Source: Granulicella sp. L56 (lineage in GTDB: Bacteria; Acidobacteriota; Terriglobia; Terriglobales; Acidobacteriaceae). Taken from it: a DNA stretch of 64,000 bases. Below are positions 1 to 8,358 of this stretch, piece by piece. Every line of letters begins with the position of its first letter. Position 1 is the stretch's first letter. The DNA lies in contig NZ_LMUS01000001.1 in NCBI RefSeq assembly GCF_009765835.1, forward strand, positions 1,292,198-1,356,197, given 5' to 3'. Both the position numbers and the translations under genes were made by a program. The notes under the pieces are model-generated. The model was not told the DNA's origin and made no database searches. It worked only from the letters and a program-made list of their open reading frames with translations.

Positions 1-447
1 GTGATGACCTATCTCAAGCGAAAGTACAACCTGCTGATCGGCGAGCGTACTGCCGAGCAGATCAAAATTTCGCTGGGTTCGGCATTCCCTCTGGACAAGC
101 CGATTGAGATGGAGGTCAAAGGCCGTAACCTCATCGAGGGAGTTCCCAAGACCATCACCATCGAAGATTCCGAGATTCGCGAAGCGCTCAGCGAATCCAT
201 CTCGACCATCATCAACGCGATTCGCGTGGCCCTGGAACGGACTCCGCCCGAGTTGTCGGCAGATATCTCCGACCGCGGCATCGTCCTCACCGGCGGAGGC
301 GCGCTCATCAAAAACCTCGACAAACGCATCCGCGAGGAGACCGGCCTTCCTGTATCCATCGCCGACGACCCGTTGTGCTCCGTCGTCCTTGGGACAGGAA
401 AGATGCTCTCCGACTTCAAGCTGCTGCGGAAGATTTCCATCGACTAA
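1..447 (+). CDS. mreB: Rod shape-determining protein MreB, C-terminal part
   Basis: This is the last 148 residues of an actin-like MreB, whose filaments on the inner face of the membrane guide cell-wall synthesis along the rod. The frame is open at the left edge of the window, so the gene starts outside; the GTG at base 1 is internal. The segment GIVLTGGGALIKNL (about residues 93-106) is the adenosine-binding loop of the actin/Hsp70 ATPase fold, and the ending LSDFKLLRKISID is typical of MreB C-termini. It is followed by two hairpins and faces the next gene. Identity is secure; the actual start and neighbours mreC/mreD cannot be seen. Confidence 0.95.
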   Translation: MMTYLKRKYNLLIGERTAEQIKISLGSAFPLDKPIEMEVKGRNLIEGVPKTITIEDSEIREALSESISTIINAIRVALERTPPELSADISDRGIVLTGGGALIKNLDKRIREETGLPVSIADDPLCSVVLGTGKMLSDFKLLRKISID

Positions 448-467
448 TTCGTTCTTAAAATCAAAGT

Positions 468-511
468 GGGGCACGTCAGCGGGTGCCCCATGTCCGGCTT
501 TTGCGGACATG
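468..511. terminator. Two consecutive hairpins between convergent genes
   Basis: GGGGCAC (468-474) pairs with GTGCCCC (483-489), and CATGTCCG (489-496) pairs exactly with CGGACATG (504-511), followed by a short pyrimidine run. The pair lies between the end of mreB and the end of the convergent CBS-domain gene, so it probably stops transcription from one or both sides. No long T tract is present. Confidence 0.55.
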
Positions 512-565
512 GGTTTCTTCCCCGAAACCAGTAATTCGAGCTTCAGCTTTTTGTAGTCCGAACAA

Positions 566-1957
566 CTAATTCGCCGCAGGTGGATGAGTCAGGCTGACGC
601 GAATGCGGTCGATGCGCCGGTCGGTGCTGGCCAAGACTTCCAATCGCAAACCATCTTCTTCGACGACTTCGCCCGGTAGCGGAATATGCCCCGCCATCTC
701 CGAGACCAGGCCGCCGAGTGTCGTGGACTCATAGTGCTCCGGCAAGCGTAGAGCGGTTGGATCATCTTTGGTGTCGCGCGAGGTAAACTCCTCGGAATCT
801 GTGGACTCGATGCCCTCGGCAGGCCGCGTCGACGGCTCGAACTGGTCGGCAAAGAGGTCGCGCAGCCGCGATATCTCGAAGCTGCCCGAGACAATGTAGG
901 AGCCGTCCGATTCGCGGATGGGCGTGTCGTCCTCCTCGGGCTCATCGTGCTCGTCGGCGATCTCGCCCACGATGGCTTCGATCAGGTCTTCGATCGTGAC
1001 CAACCCTGCCACCCCACCGTATTCGTCGATAACGATGCTCATGTGCTGCTTCTCGCGCTGCATCTCACGCAGCAGCTCGGCGACCCTCTTTGTCTCCGGC
1101 ACAAAGGCCGCAGGGCGCTGCAACTGGGCCACTCTGCGAGCACCGGCCTCGCTGTCTGGAATCTGCAGCAGGTCGTGCGCGAAGATGATGCCGGTAATGT
1201 TATCGAGCGAGTTGGAGTACACCGGCACCCGCGAGAAGACGTGCTTGGCAATCTCGTCGGTAAAGCGCTCAAGGCTCATGCTGCCGGGGACGGCGAAGAT
1301 CTCCGGGCGCGGCGTCATCACCTCGTGCACCACCTTGTCACCGAACTCGACGACCGAGCGCACCAGTTCGCGGTCCGATTCTTCGAGGATGCCCTCTTCC
1401 TCTCCGGCTTCGAGCAGCGCCTCCATCGCCTCGGATGGATGTTCTTCTTCCTGCGCGTCCTCCGGCTCGGCCAGCGCGGCAATCGAGAGCAGCAGCCCCA
1501 GCAGCAGCGTGACCGGAAGAATGAGATAAAACAGCGCCTGCAAGAGATAACGAATGCGAGCGATCCACAGGCCGCGGGTGCGGGTAAAGAGGATTTGCGG
1601 CAACAACCGGTCGAAGATGAGGATCAGCAGGATGATCTCGAAGATCGCCAGCGCAATCTCCGACCCGCTGGGGCTGCGCGCAAGCGTTGGCCGCAGAGGC
1701 GTAGTGGTATAGAGCCGCAGCCCCATCACCAGCGCAATGGCAGCCACGCTGAGCTGGCGCAGGACGGAGGCGGACAGCGCGACCGACTCGCGCCCCAGCC
1801 GCAGCTTCGGCTCGACGAACTCTTCCCACACATCGATGTTGTCCTGATATTCGCGGGCGAGAAACTTGCCCATCTCCGAGTAGACGCGGTCCACATACGC
1901 GGCCAGCGTCAGGATCACCAGCAGCACGGCGAAGATGAGGAAGTAAAGAGGAGTCAT
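566..1957 (-). CDS. CBS-domain membrane protein of the CorC/HlyC (CNNM-like) family
   Basis: 463 residues. The N-terminal third carries four likely membrane segments (about residues 3-22, 66-82, 101-120 and 136-162), then an acidic linker, a CBS pair (about 208-265 and 285-335; note HEVMTPRPEI and DEYGGVAGLVT) and a C-terminal CorC_HlyC-type transporter-associated domain (about 350-455). Relatives are implicated in Mg2+/Co2+ efflux or resistance. The C-terminal domain is split by an extra acidic stretch at about 378-410. The start codon overlaps the ybeY stop by four bases (ATGA), implying translational coupling; the ybeY-CorC neighbourhood is common in bacteria. Transport substrate is not shown by the sequence. 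Confidence 0.85.
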   Translation of the reverse strand: MTPLYFLIFAVLLVILTLAAYVDRVYSEMGKFLAREYQDNIDVWEEFVEPKLRLGRESVALSASVLRQLSVAAIALVMGLRLYTTTPLRPTLARSPSGSEIALAIFEIILLILIFDRLLPQILFTRTRGLWIARIRYLLQALFYLILPVTLLLGLLLSIAALAEPEDAQEEEHPSEAMEALLEAGEEEGILEESDRELVRSVVEFGDKVVHEVMTPRPEIFAVPGSMSLERFTDEIAKHVFSRVPVYSNSLDNITGIIFAHDLLQIPDSEAGARRVAQLQRPAAFVPETKRVAELLREMQREKQHMSIVIDEYGGVAGLVTIEDLIEAIVGEIADEHDEPEEDDTPIRESDGSYIVSGSFEISRLRDLFADQFEPSTRPAEGIESTDSEEFTSRDTKDDPTALRLPEHYESTTLGGLVSEMAGHIPLPGEVVEEDGLRLEVLASTDRRIDRIRVSLTHPPAAN

Positions 1958-2421
1958 GCTCTCCTCCCGTGGTTCACTCGCTTCTTTATTGAAGACACAC
2001 GCTCGATCAGTGTGACGGGCAGACGCAGCTCGTGCCGAAGCTCGGCCTCGCGGGCGGCCATCTCGCCCTTGTCCGTCTCGTGGTCCATCCCGGAGAGGTG
2101 CAGCAACCCATGCAGCAGCAGGATGCGAACCTCATCGCGCAACGTGTGGCCAAAGGCCGCGGCCTGACGAGCAGCGGTATCGAGCGAAATTGCCAGATCG
2201 CCAGCATGGCCATAGGGATTTTCGGCTGCCGGAAAACTGAGCACATCGGTGGCCTTGTTCTTATGGCGAAAGGTCTTGTTCAGGCTGCGCAGCGTGGCAT
2301 CGTCGGCCAACAGAACTTCGACTTCGCCGTGCAATCCAACTGCTTCGCGAGCGCGGTTGAAAAAACGCGTCAGGCCGGACTTCGAAAGCTCCGCAGCATC
2401 GGAATGGTCGATGTTGATCAT
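1954..2421 (-). CDS. ybeY: Endoribonuclease YbeY (16S rRNA maturation factor)
   Basis: 155 residues from the ATG at 2421, which overlaps the GH16 stop by four bases. The hallmark zinc motif HGLLHLSGMDH is complete (His104, His108, His114), and NKTFRHKNKATDVLSFP (about 48-64) is the conserved N-terminal motif. YbeY is a metal-dependent RNase involved in rRNA processing and ribosome quality control in the cytoplasm. An upstream in-frame start at 2571 would add 50 residues lying inside the GH16 gene and unlike any YbeY, so it was rejected. Downstream it overlaps the CBS-domain gene by four bases. Confidence 0.95.
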   Translation of the reverse strand: MINIDHSDAAELSKSGLTRFFNRAREAVGLHGEVEVLLADDATLRSLNKTFRHKNKATDVLSFPAAENPYGHAGDLAISLDTAARQAAAFGHTLRDEVRILLLHGLLHLSGMDHETDKGEMAAREAELRHELRLPVTLIERVSSIKKRVNHGRRA

Positions 2422-3269
2422 CGGGCCTGGCTTTCCCCGGAGCGGGTGTAGACGCGGACGTAGTTGACCAGCATCTTCTGCGGAAACTTCGTGGTTGCGT
2501 CCGGATCTCCCGGCCATGCACCGCCCACGGCGACGTTCAGAATGATGAAGAACGGATGGTCGTAGACCCACGTCGTCCCTGCGGGGAGATCGGCTGGCGT
2601 GCGTTCAGCGACGAGCTTGTCGTCGAGAAAGAACTTGATGTCATTCGGCGCCCACTCCACTGCATAGAGGTGAAAGCCGATATTGACGGCCTCTCCGGCA
2701 GGCAAAGGAAACTTCGCCGAGATGCCATGCGCTCCGCTGTAGCCGGGCCCATGGAGAGTGCTGTAGCTGATGGAAGGCTCGCCGATGTTCTCGAAGATGT
2801 CGATCTCACCGCACTTCGGCCAGCCTGACGAATCGATGTCATCGCCCAGCATCCAGAAAGCGGGCCAGATGCCTTTGCCCAAAGGCAGCTTGATGCTGGC
2901 CTCGAAACGCCCGTATGTCTGCGAGAACAGGCCCTTCGTCCGAAGACGGGCCGAGGTATATTGACGGGCAACGCCATCAGTCCCAGTAAAGTTCTCTTTC
3001 CGCGCCGTAATAATCAGATCGCCATTCTTCTGCTGCACGTTTGCCAGACGGCTGGTGTAACTCTCCAGTTCGTTATTGGGGTTGTTTCCGCCTATATCGA
3101 ACGACCACTTCGCACGATCGGGAGCAGATCCCTTCGCGCCATTGAACTCGTCGCTCCATGAGAGTTTCCATTGGGACGAGGGCGAAACCGGAGCGAGCGA
3201 TTGCGCCACGGCAAAACCGCCGACCAGCAAAACCGCGCAGCCGAAGCAGGCATAGCTGAGAAACCGCAT
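2418..3269 (-). CDS. Secreted glycoside hydrolase family 16 (beta-glucanase/laminarinase-like)
   Basis: 283 residues from the ATG at 3269, which gives a classic signal peptide (MRFLSYACFGCAVLLVGGFA, cleavage probably after AVAQ). The GH16 active-site signature GEIDIFE is intact: Glu155 nucleophile, Asp157, Glu160 acid/base. Other family segments include WSDEFNG (38-44) and YGRFEASIKLP. The enzyme should cleave beta-1,3 or beta-1,3/1,4 glucans outside the cytoplasm. The frame is open further upstream (an ATG at 3341 adds 24 residues), but a terminator hairpin ends at about 3351, which favours the inner start. It shares an ATGA overlap with ybeY, an odd partner for a secreted hydrolase. Exact glucan linkage is not determinable. 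Confidence 0.9.
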   Translation of the reverse strand: MRFLSYACFGCAVLLVGGFAVAQSLAPVSPSSQWKLSWSDEFNGAKGSAPDRAKWSFDIGGNNPNNELESYTSRLANVQQKNGDLIITARKENFTGTDGVARQYTSARLRTKGLFSQTYGRFEASIKLPLGKGIWPAFWMLGDDIDSSGWPKCGEIDIFENIGEPSISYSTLHGPGYSGAHGISAKFPLPAGEAVNIGFHLYAVEWAPNDIKFFLDDKLVAERTPADLPAGTTWVYDHPFFIILNVAVGGAWPGDPDATTKFPQKMLVNYVRVYTRSGESQAR

Positions 3270-3350
3270 CAGACCGGGCTTCCACTTCGAGAGCGCGGTG
3301 GCGGGGATGGAGAGTGTACTTGGGGGTTCGATGTCGATCATCGTAGAAGG

Positions 3351-3384
3351 AAAATCAGCAGGGGCGGTGACAGCCCCTGCTGAT
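3351..3384 (-). terminator. Rho-independent-type terminator after the phoH-like gene
   Basis: A perfect 12-base inverted repeat, ATCAGCAGGGGC (3354-3365) and GCCCCTGCTGAT (3373-3384), has a 7-base loop. Read on the minus strand it is followed by TTTTCC. It lies 31 bases after the phoH-like stop, so it should end that transcript and separate it from GH16-ybeY-CorC. Confidence 0.8.
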
Positions 3385-3414
3385 GATGGTATCGCATTCG
3401 CCTTTCGGCAGCGT

Positions 3415-4458
3415 CTACTGAGGCTTGGCAACCGTCTTCGCGGGCGCGATGGCCGTCAGGTTGGCATCGGGTAAGGTGGTGTCGCCGATAGGCAGCGGCA
3501 GTTGCTGCTGCGCGCGGCCATAGCTGTCGTAGGCGCGAACGATGCGCTGCACAAGCTGGTGCCGCACCACATCCACGTCCTCGAAGTGGCAGAAACGAAT
3601 GCCTTCCACGCCATCGAGAACGTTCAGCGCCTCCAGCAGCCCCGACTTCTTCGGATTGGGCAAGTCCGTCTGCGTCAGGTCGCCGGTAATAACGGCCTTC
3701 GAATTATTTCCCATGCGCGTGAGGAACATCTTCATCTGTTCCATGGTGGTGTTCTGCGCCTCGTCCATGATGATGAAGGCGTCGTTAAGCGTGCGGCCGC
3801 GCATAAACGCCAGCGGAGCCACCTCGATGACGTTCGTCTCCAGCATCTTATCGACCTTCATGGGATCGAGCAGATCGTAGAGCGCGTCATAGAGCGGCCG
3901 CAGGTAAGGATCGACCTTCTCCTGCAACGATCCGGGTAGAAAACCCAACCGCTCGCCAGCCTCGACCGCAGGACGCACAAGAATGATGCGGCTAACTTTC
4001 TTCGACATCAGCGCCGAAGCCGCCATAGCGACGGCAAGATACGTCTTGCCCGTACCCGCAGGCCCCACGCCAAAGACCATATCGCTCTGCTCGATGGCCT
4101 CGACGTACTTTCGCTGGTTGGGCGAACGCGGCTGCACCATGCGCTTCACCCCGGCGGAGCGCTGCTTGCCGGAATCGACCAGCGAACGCAGCGTAACCGA
4201 GGGATCGGCGACGACGAGCTTCAACATGCCGTTGAGCTCGCCGTTGGAGAGATTGACGCCTGATTTGCGGAGAGAATCAAAATCCGTAAAAATACGTTCG
4301 ACCCGGTCGATACTGGCGGCGTCCCCGGTTACCTGGATGGCGTCGGAACGAAGGTCAATCGTGACATGAAGACCATCTTCGAGCAGCTTGAGGTTTTCGT
4401 CGTGGGTCCCATAGAGGGGCTCAATGCCAGGAGTGATTTCCAGGGATTTTTTCATCAA
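3415..4458 (-). CDS. PhoH-like ATPase/helicase
   Basis: 347 residues, the normal size of bacterial PhoH/YbeZ proteins. The Walker A motif is GPAGTGKT (132-139), and the Walker B region reads [10 protein letters not shown], diagnostic for the PhoH family. A KH-like N-terminal portion (about 25-110) is typical. Such proteins are cytoplasmic ATPases linked to RNA metabolism and usually sit beside ybeY; here the two are separated by a terminator and a GH16 gene. Two adjacent ATG codons begin the frame; either could be used. The residues after about 320 form a low-complexity tail. Confidence 0.93.
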   Translation of the reverse strand: MMKKSLEITPGIEPLYGTHDENLKLLEDGLHVTIDLRSDAIQVTGDAASIDRVERIFTDFDSLRKSGVNLSNGELNGMLKLVVADPSVTLRSLVDSGKQRSAGVKRMVQPRSPNQRKYVEAIEQSDMVFGVGPAGTGKTYLAVAMAASALMSKKVSRIILVRPAVEAGERLGFLPGSLQEKVDPYLRPLYDALYDLLDPMKVDKMLETNVIEVAPLAFMRGRTLNDAFIIMDEAQNTTMEQMKMFLTRMGNNSKAVITGDLTQTDLPNPKKSGLLEALNVLDGVEGIRFCHFEDVDVVRHQLVQRIVRAYDSYGRAQQQLPLPIGDTTLPDANLTAIAPAKTVAKPQ

Positions 4459-4761
4459 TGAGGGCGCTGACCTCCGTCAGGAAATGCTTGGTTATTGGAT
4501 GCTCTGGGTTTGAATTGGTTGTGGGGGCGAAAAAGGCACGCGGCACGGAGGGAGGATGTTCTGGGTACTGCGACCGGGATGGCTGAAGTTGCCAATCGTA
4601 TGCCGAAGATGGGCACAGACTAGAACCGCAACACGGTCCGCGTCAAGTGGCAAATGATGAATTGATCAACCTGCAAAGCGAATGTGGGTCAAGGGAACTG
4701 TCCAGCAACTGCCTCTTCGTCCAGCGGCGTGGCCAATCGGCAAGGACAACCATCACTGCCG
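4459..4761. other. Intergenic stretch between moeA and the phoH-like gene
   Basis: About 300 bases between the moeA stop and the phoH-like start. I found no convincing coding frame, RNA gene or strong hairpin. The promoter for the phoH-like gene is presumably here, but no clear -35/-10 pair stands out. Confidence 0.5.
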
Positions 4762-5988
4762 CTATCTCAGCAGGATCGTAATCACGTCTCCTGCGGCAAA
4801 GCGTTCTTTGTCCGGAGGGAAGACAGCGTAGCAGTTGGCGCGGGCGTTGGCGGCAAGGTCGCCTGAGCCCTGCCACGCTACGATACGCACCTCGGGACGC
4901 ACGCGGTCGTGCGTCAGACGCGCGGGGAGCACACGGGTCAGGCCCGGCTTGACCGCTACGTCTTCAGCCAGCGTCGCCTGGGCGAAGCGCGGCGGCGACG
5001 CGACGGCCCCTGCCAGAACGCGCAGTACCGGCGCGACGAAGCAGTGGAACGTCACCTGCGTCGAAACAGGATTACCGGGCAAGCCGAAGAAGTATTGCGC
5101 AGGAAAGTCGCCGCTGGCCGGGAGCCTGCCGAAGACCAACGGCTTGCCCGGTTGCATCTTCACGCCGGTAAAGAAGAACTCAGCGCCCATCGTGTGCAGC
5201 ACCTCTTCCACCAGATCGTACTTGCCCATCGAAACACCGCCCGAGAGCAGCAGCAGGTCGCTGCTTCGCGCCTCGACGATGCTCTTCTCCAGATCGTCGT
5301 GCCGGTCGCGAGCTATGGGTAGGCGTACCGCTTCTCCTCCCGCCTCTGCCACCAGAGCGGCGAGCCCGTAGCTGTTCGAGTTCCGTATCTGCTGATCGTC
5401 GGGAGTCTCGTCCAGCTCCACCAACTCGTCGCCCGTCGCCACGATGGCCACACGCGGCTTGCGGTAGACGAACAACCCGGAGCGGCCACAGGCGGCGGCG
5501 AGCGCGATCTCCGCTGCTGCAACCGACGTTCCCCTGGCGAGCACCACATCGCCGACACGGGCCTCGCTGCCTCGCGGCACGATGTTCTCCCCGGAGCGCA
5601 GCGAGCGGCCCTCGGACAAGCGCAGGGACTCGCCATCCTGCTCGATGTGCTCGACCATCGCCACGGCGTCCGTACCTTCGGGCACAGGAGCGCCGGTCAT
5701 GATCTCGATGGCCTCTCCAGCCTCCGGCAGCGGGCCGAACCAGCGTTCTCCTGCGCGTATCTGCCCAATCAGCCGCAGCCGTTCCGCAGCATCCGCTGCC
5801 CGCATAGCAAATCCATCACGGGTCGAGCGGTCGAACGGCGGCTGGTCCCGGCCTGCGGTGACCGGCTCGGCCAGGACGCGGCCGAGACAGCCGAGCAGCG
5901 GTTCCACCTCGCTCTCCAGCCTCTGCAGGCTGGAGGCGTGACGTTGCACCACGCTCAACGCTTCGTCGAAGTCGAGGATGTGGTTCAT
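4762..5988 (-). CDS. moeA: Molybdopterin molybdenumtransferase MoeA
   Basis: 408 residues, the usual MoeA length. Recognisable blocks are DQPPFDRSTRDGFAM (about 48-62), GGVSMGKYD (the MPT-binding fold shared with MogA) and LPGNPVS. MoeA inserts molybdate into adenylylated molybdopterin, the last step of molybdenum cofactor synthesis, in the cytoplasm. moaC lies at 14780 in the same window but is unlinked, so cofactor genes are dispersed. Its start is 35 bases past a terminator serving the upstream gene, so it probably depends on its own promoter or on readthrough. Confidence 0.95.
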   Translation of the reverse strand: MNHILDFDEALSVVQRHASSLQRLESEVEPLLGCLGRVLAEPVTAGRDQPPFDRSTRDGFAMRAADAAERLRLIGQIRAGERWFGPLPEAGEAIEIMTGAPVPEGTDAVAMVEHIEQDGESLRLSEGRSLRSGENIVPRGSEARVGDVVLARGTSVAAAEIALAAACGRSGLFVYRKPRVAIVATGDELVELDETPDDQQIRNSNSYGLAALVAEAGGEAVRLPIARDRHDDLEKSIVEARSSDLLLLSGGVSMGKYDLVEEVLHTMGAEFFFTGVKMQPGKPLVFGRLPASGDFPAQYFFGLPGNPVSTQVTFHCFVAPVLRVLAGAVASPPRFAQATLAEDVAVKPGLTRVLPARLTHDRVRPEVRIVAWQGSGDLAANARANCYAVFPPDKERFAAGDVITILLR

Positions 5989-6023
5989 GCCATCCGTCCC
6001 TTTCCGTCACTCAAGCCTAAAGT

Positions 6024-6053
6024 AAAAAGCCCCGGGCTGATTGCCCAGGGCTT
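6024..6053 (-). terminator. Terminator after the TPR gene
   Basis: AAGCCC-C-GGGC and GCCC-A-GGGCTT form an 11-position stem with one internal mismatch around a TGATT loop. On the minus strand it is followed by CTTTTTACTTT. It lies just after the stop of the TPR gene at 6073. Confidence 0.8.
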
Positions 6054-6072
6054 CTTTGTGTTGTGCTGAAAA

Positions 6073-7251
6073 TTACTTCTTCTTACTGGAGGCCTTGTAG
6101 CTCGATTCAACCTTGGCGCCGATGCCCGTGAGAATTCCCTTCACGTCGGCGGCGTGAGGGCCATCCGGAGCGAGCGCAAGGTACTGCTGATAGGCCTCGA
6201 CGCATCCCGGAGGAGCGACGATCTTCTGCGTCTTGGGATCGACGGTCGCCTTCGGAATCAGTGCCTGGCCCTTGATGTAATAGGCATCGGCGCGCTTCGG
6301 ATCAGCGGCGATGGCCTTATCGGCGGCGGTGCCTGCTTCATCGAGCTTGCCTGAGTTATAGAAGGTGGCAGCCTCGTTGAAGTAGTACATCCCGGCGTTG
6401 GTGGGATCGGCCTTGGCCGCGTTGTCGTAGGCCGCGGTGGCGTCTGCGTTGTTTCCGCTCTTGCTCAATGCCTGTCCTAGCTGGTTGTAGGCCGCTGCCG
6501 CCGTCTGCGGATTGGGCTTCTTCTCGGCCGTGTTCAGGTCAATCGCTTTCTTGTAGGATTCCGCTGCATCGGCGAACTTCTTCTGCAGGCCGGGATCGGT
6601 GGCTGCGGTACCTGCCTTTGCCGCGCCGTTGGCTGCACCAAGCTGCGCATCGCCGAGTGCAACCCACAGAATGGGCTCATCGGGCTTGGCCGTGGTCGCG
6701 CTCTGCATGGCAGTGATCGCAGCGTCGTAGTTGCCTGCCTTGGTGTCGGCGCGGGCCTGGACGAGCGTCTTGTTCAGGTCGGCGATCTTGGAGTTGGCCG
6801 CCATCGCTTCGGAGTTCTTCTTCTTGAACTCTTCGAGCTGCTTCTTCTCGTCGGGAGACATCTTGTCGAGGTATTCCTTACGGCTCATGTCGAAGTTCAC
6901 GACCTTATCGTCGTTGGCCAGCAGCGCCACACTGTCGTTGTAGTCGATGCTCTTGTCATCGACGAAGACCACCGCGACATAATTGCCGGGCGCGATGCCC
7001 GTTCCCTTGAAGTCGCCGTTCCCGTCGATGGGGAAGGTGTACTGATACTTGCGGCTCTTCGCGTCTGAGGTGCGGTCGGTCGTCAGCTTGACGTCGCCCT
7101 TGGTGATCGCCTGGTTGAGAGGGTTGTTGACGTGGCCATGAATGCTTGCCGTCGTCTGCGCCATCGACCGCGACGGGTGCGCCATGGCGACGACCATCAG
7201 CAGCGCGATGGTCAGGGTGCTTATCTTGAATAATCCGAAATGCTTCTTCAC
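6073..7251 (-). CDS. Exported TPR protein with an N-terminal carboxypeptidase-like domain
   Basis: 392 residues from a GTG at 7251, chosen because AGGAG lies 9 bases upstream and the protein then begins with a standard signal peptide (KKHFGLFKISTLTIALLMVV, cleavage near SMAQ). An earlier in-frame ATG at 7314 adds 21 residues and hides the signal. After it comes a beta-rich carboxypeptidase-regulatory-like domain (TTASIHGHVNNPLNQAI onward), a charged helical segment (about 110-160), then TPR units (about 175-350) and a lysine-rich tail. Probably periplasmic and used for protein contacts; the family is frequent in Acidobacteria but its role is unknown. It has its own downstream terminator. Confidence 0.75.
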   Translation of the reverse strand: MKKHFGLFKISTLTIALLMVVAMAHPSRSMAQTTASIHGHVNNPLNQAITKGDVKLTTDRTSDAKSRKYQYTFPIDGNGDFKGTGIAPGNYVAVVFVDDKSIDYNDSVALLANDDKVVNFDMSRKEYLDKMSPDEKKQLEEFKKKNSEAMAANSKIADLNKTLVQARADTKAGNYDAAITAMQSATTAKPDEPILWVALGDAQLGAANGAAKAGTAATDPGLQKKFADAAESYKKAIDLNTAEKKPNPQTAAAAYNQLGQALSKSGNNADATAAYDNAAKADPTNAGMYYFNEAATFYNSGKLDEAGTAADKAIAADPKRADAYYIKGQALIPKATVDPKTQKIVAPPGCVEAYQQYLALAPDGPHAADVKGILTGIGAKVESSYKASSKKK

Positions 7252-7359
7252 TTTTCTCTTCTCCTGGCCCCTTGCATGCAGGCGGAAATCGTCGTTCTCG
7301 AAGTTGCTACTCAAAACCCCGAAGTTGCTTCACAAACTTTGATGCGCCTTTCGCCTTCA

Positions 7360-8055
7360 TCAGGCGCTGGCATACGGTATCGGATCTGTGGCCCCGGCTT
7401 CGCGAAAGGCACGCAGCCGCAGCAGGCAGCTCTCGCAGACGCCGCAGGCCACGGTTTCGCCAGAATAACAAGACCAACTTACATGGAACGGAGCACCCAG
7501 TTCAACTCCCAGCCGCACGATCTCGCTCTTGCGCAGCTCGATCAGCGGGGTAACGATCCGAATATCGCCCTCTTTTGTCCCCATCTCAATGAGTTTATTG
7601 AACGCGTTGTAATACGCCGGACGGCAGTCGGGGTAGCCTGAGCTGTCCTGCTCGACCGCACCGATGAAGACCGTCTTCGCCCCCAGCACCTCGGCCCAGC
7701 TTACCGCCGCCGAGAGGAAATGGGCGTTGCGGAAAGGGACGTAAGTGACTGGAATCTCATGGCCGATGCTGGCCTCGTCGCCTCCGGTGGGGACCGCGAT
7801 GTTCTCATCCGTCAGGGCCGACCCGCCGATCTTGCGGAAGAGGTCCATCTTGAGCGGAAGCAGCTCACGCACCCCGGTGAGGCGGGCGATCTCCTCTGCG
7901 GAGCGCAGCTCGCGGGCCTCGGTGCGCTGGCCATAGCTGAAGTGCACGGCATACACGTCGTAGTCGCGCGCGGCCAGCGAGGCGCAGACGCAGGAGTCCA
8001 TGCCGCCCGAGAGGCAGACGACGGCACGGGGTCGGGTTTGATCAGGCTGGGTCAT
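7360..8055 (-). CDS. queC: 7-cyano-7-deazaguanine synthase QueC
   Basis: 231 residues. The PP-loop ATP-pyrophosphatase motif SGGMDS is at 16-21, and the C-terminal zinc site is complete (Cys196, Cys204, Cys207, Cys210 in SCYSGE...ACGVCESC). QueC converts 7-carboxy-7-deazaguanine to preQ0 using ATP and ammonia in the queuosine pathway. Its start lies inside the end of the DUF2007 gene (14-base overlap), making it the last gene of the leftward operon that begins at waaA. No other queuosine gene is in the window. Confidence 0.96.
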   Translation of the reverse strand: MTQPDQTRPRAVVCLSGGMDSCVCASLAARDYDVYAVHFSYGQRTEARELRSAEEIARLTGVRELLPLKMDLFRKIGGSALTDENIAVPTGGDEASIGHEIPVTYVPFRNAHFLSAAVSWAEVLGAKTVFIGAVEQDSSGYPDCRPAYYNAFNKLIEMGTKEGDIRIVTPLIELRKSEIVRLGVELGAPFHVSWSCYSGETVACGVCESCLLRLRAFREAGATDPIPYASA

Positions 8056-8347
8056 CTTGGGGGTCTGTTTCTAGGTCTGGGTTATCGAATGCACGCTCAG
8101 CGGCCGCGGAAGCGCCACCGGGACCCTCAGCGGAATCGAGGATCTCGCGAGCGGCCTCTTCGTCCTTTTGATGCACCTGCAACTGCACCCAGAAGGCACC
8201 GGAGAGCAGGCTGTTGACGTGCTCGCCTTCGAGGAAACACTCAATGCCTGCCGACTCGAGCGCACCCTTGGCCATCTGCGCGAAGACCGGCTCGATGAAC
8301 TCGGCGACGGTCACATACTCTTCGGGATCCTGCGGCTTCTCGGCCAT
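8042..8347 (-). CDS. Small DUF2007-type protein
   Basis: 101 residues. The core EEYVTVAEFIEPVFAQMAKG...GIECFLEGEHV...AFWVQLQVHQKDEEAAREIL matches the DUF2007 pattern (putative signal-transducing domain, roughly 65 residues), followed by an acidic disordered tail. No transmembrane segment. It overlaps queC by 14 bases and follows the DUF3108 gene by 11 bases. Biochemical function is not known for this family. Confidence 0.75.
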   Translation of the reverse strand: MAEKPQDPEEYVTVAEFIEPVFAQMAKGALESAGIECFLEGEHVNSLLSGAFWVQLQVHQKDEEAAREILDSAEGPGGASAAAERAFDNPDLETDPQDDPA

Positions 8348-8358
8348 GTCAACGCCTC

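Noticed and set aside
947..2167. 406-codon plus-strand frame opposite the CBS-domain gene and ybeY
   Set aside because: Gln/Arg-rich shadow crossing two well-defined genes.
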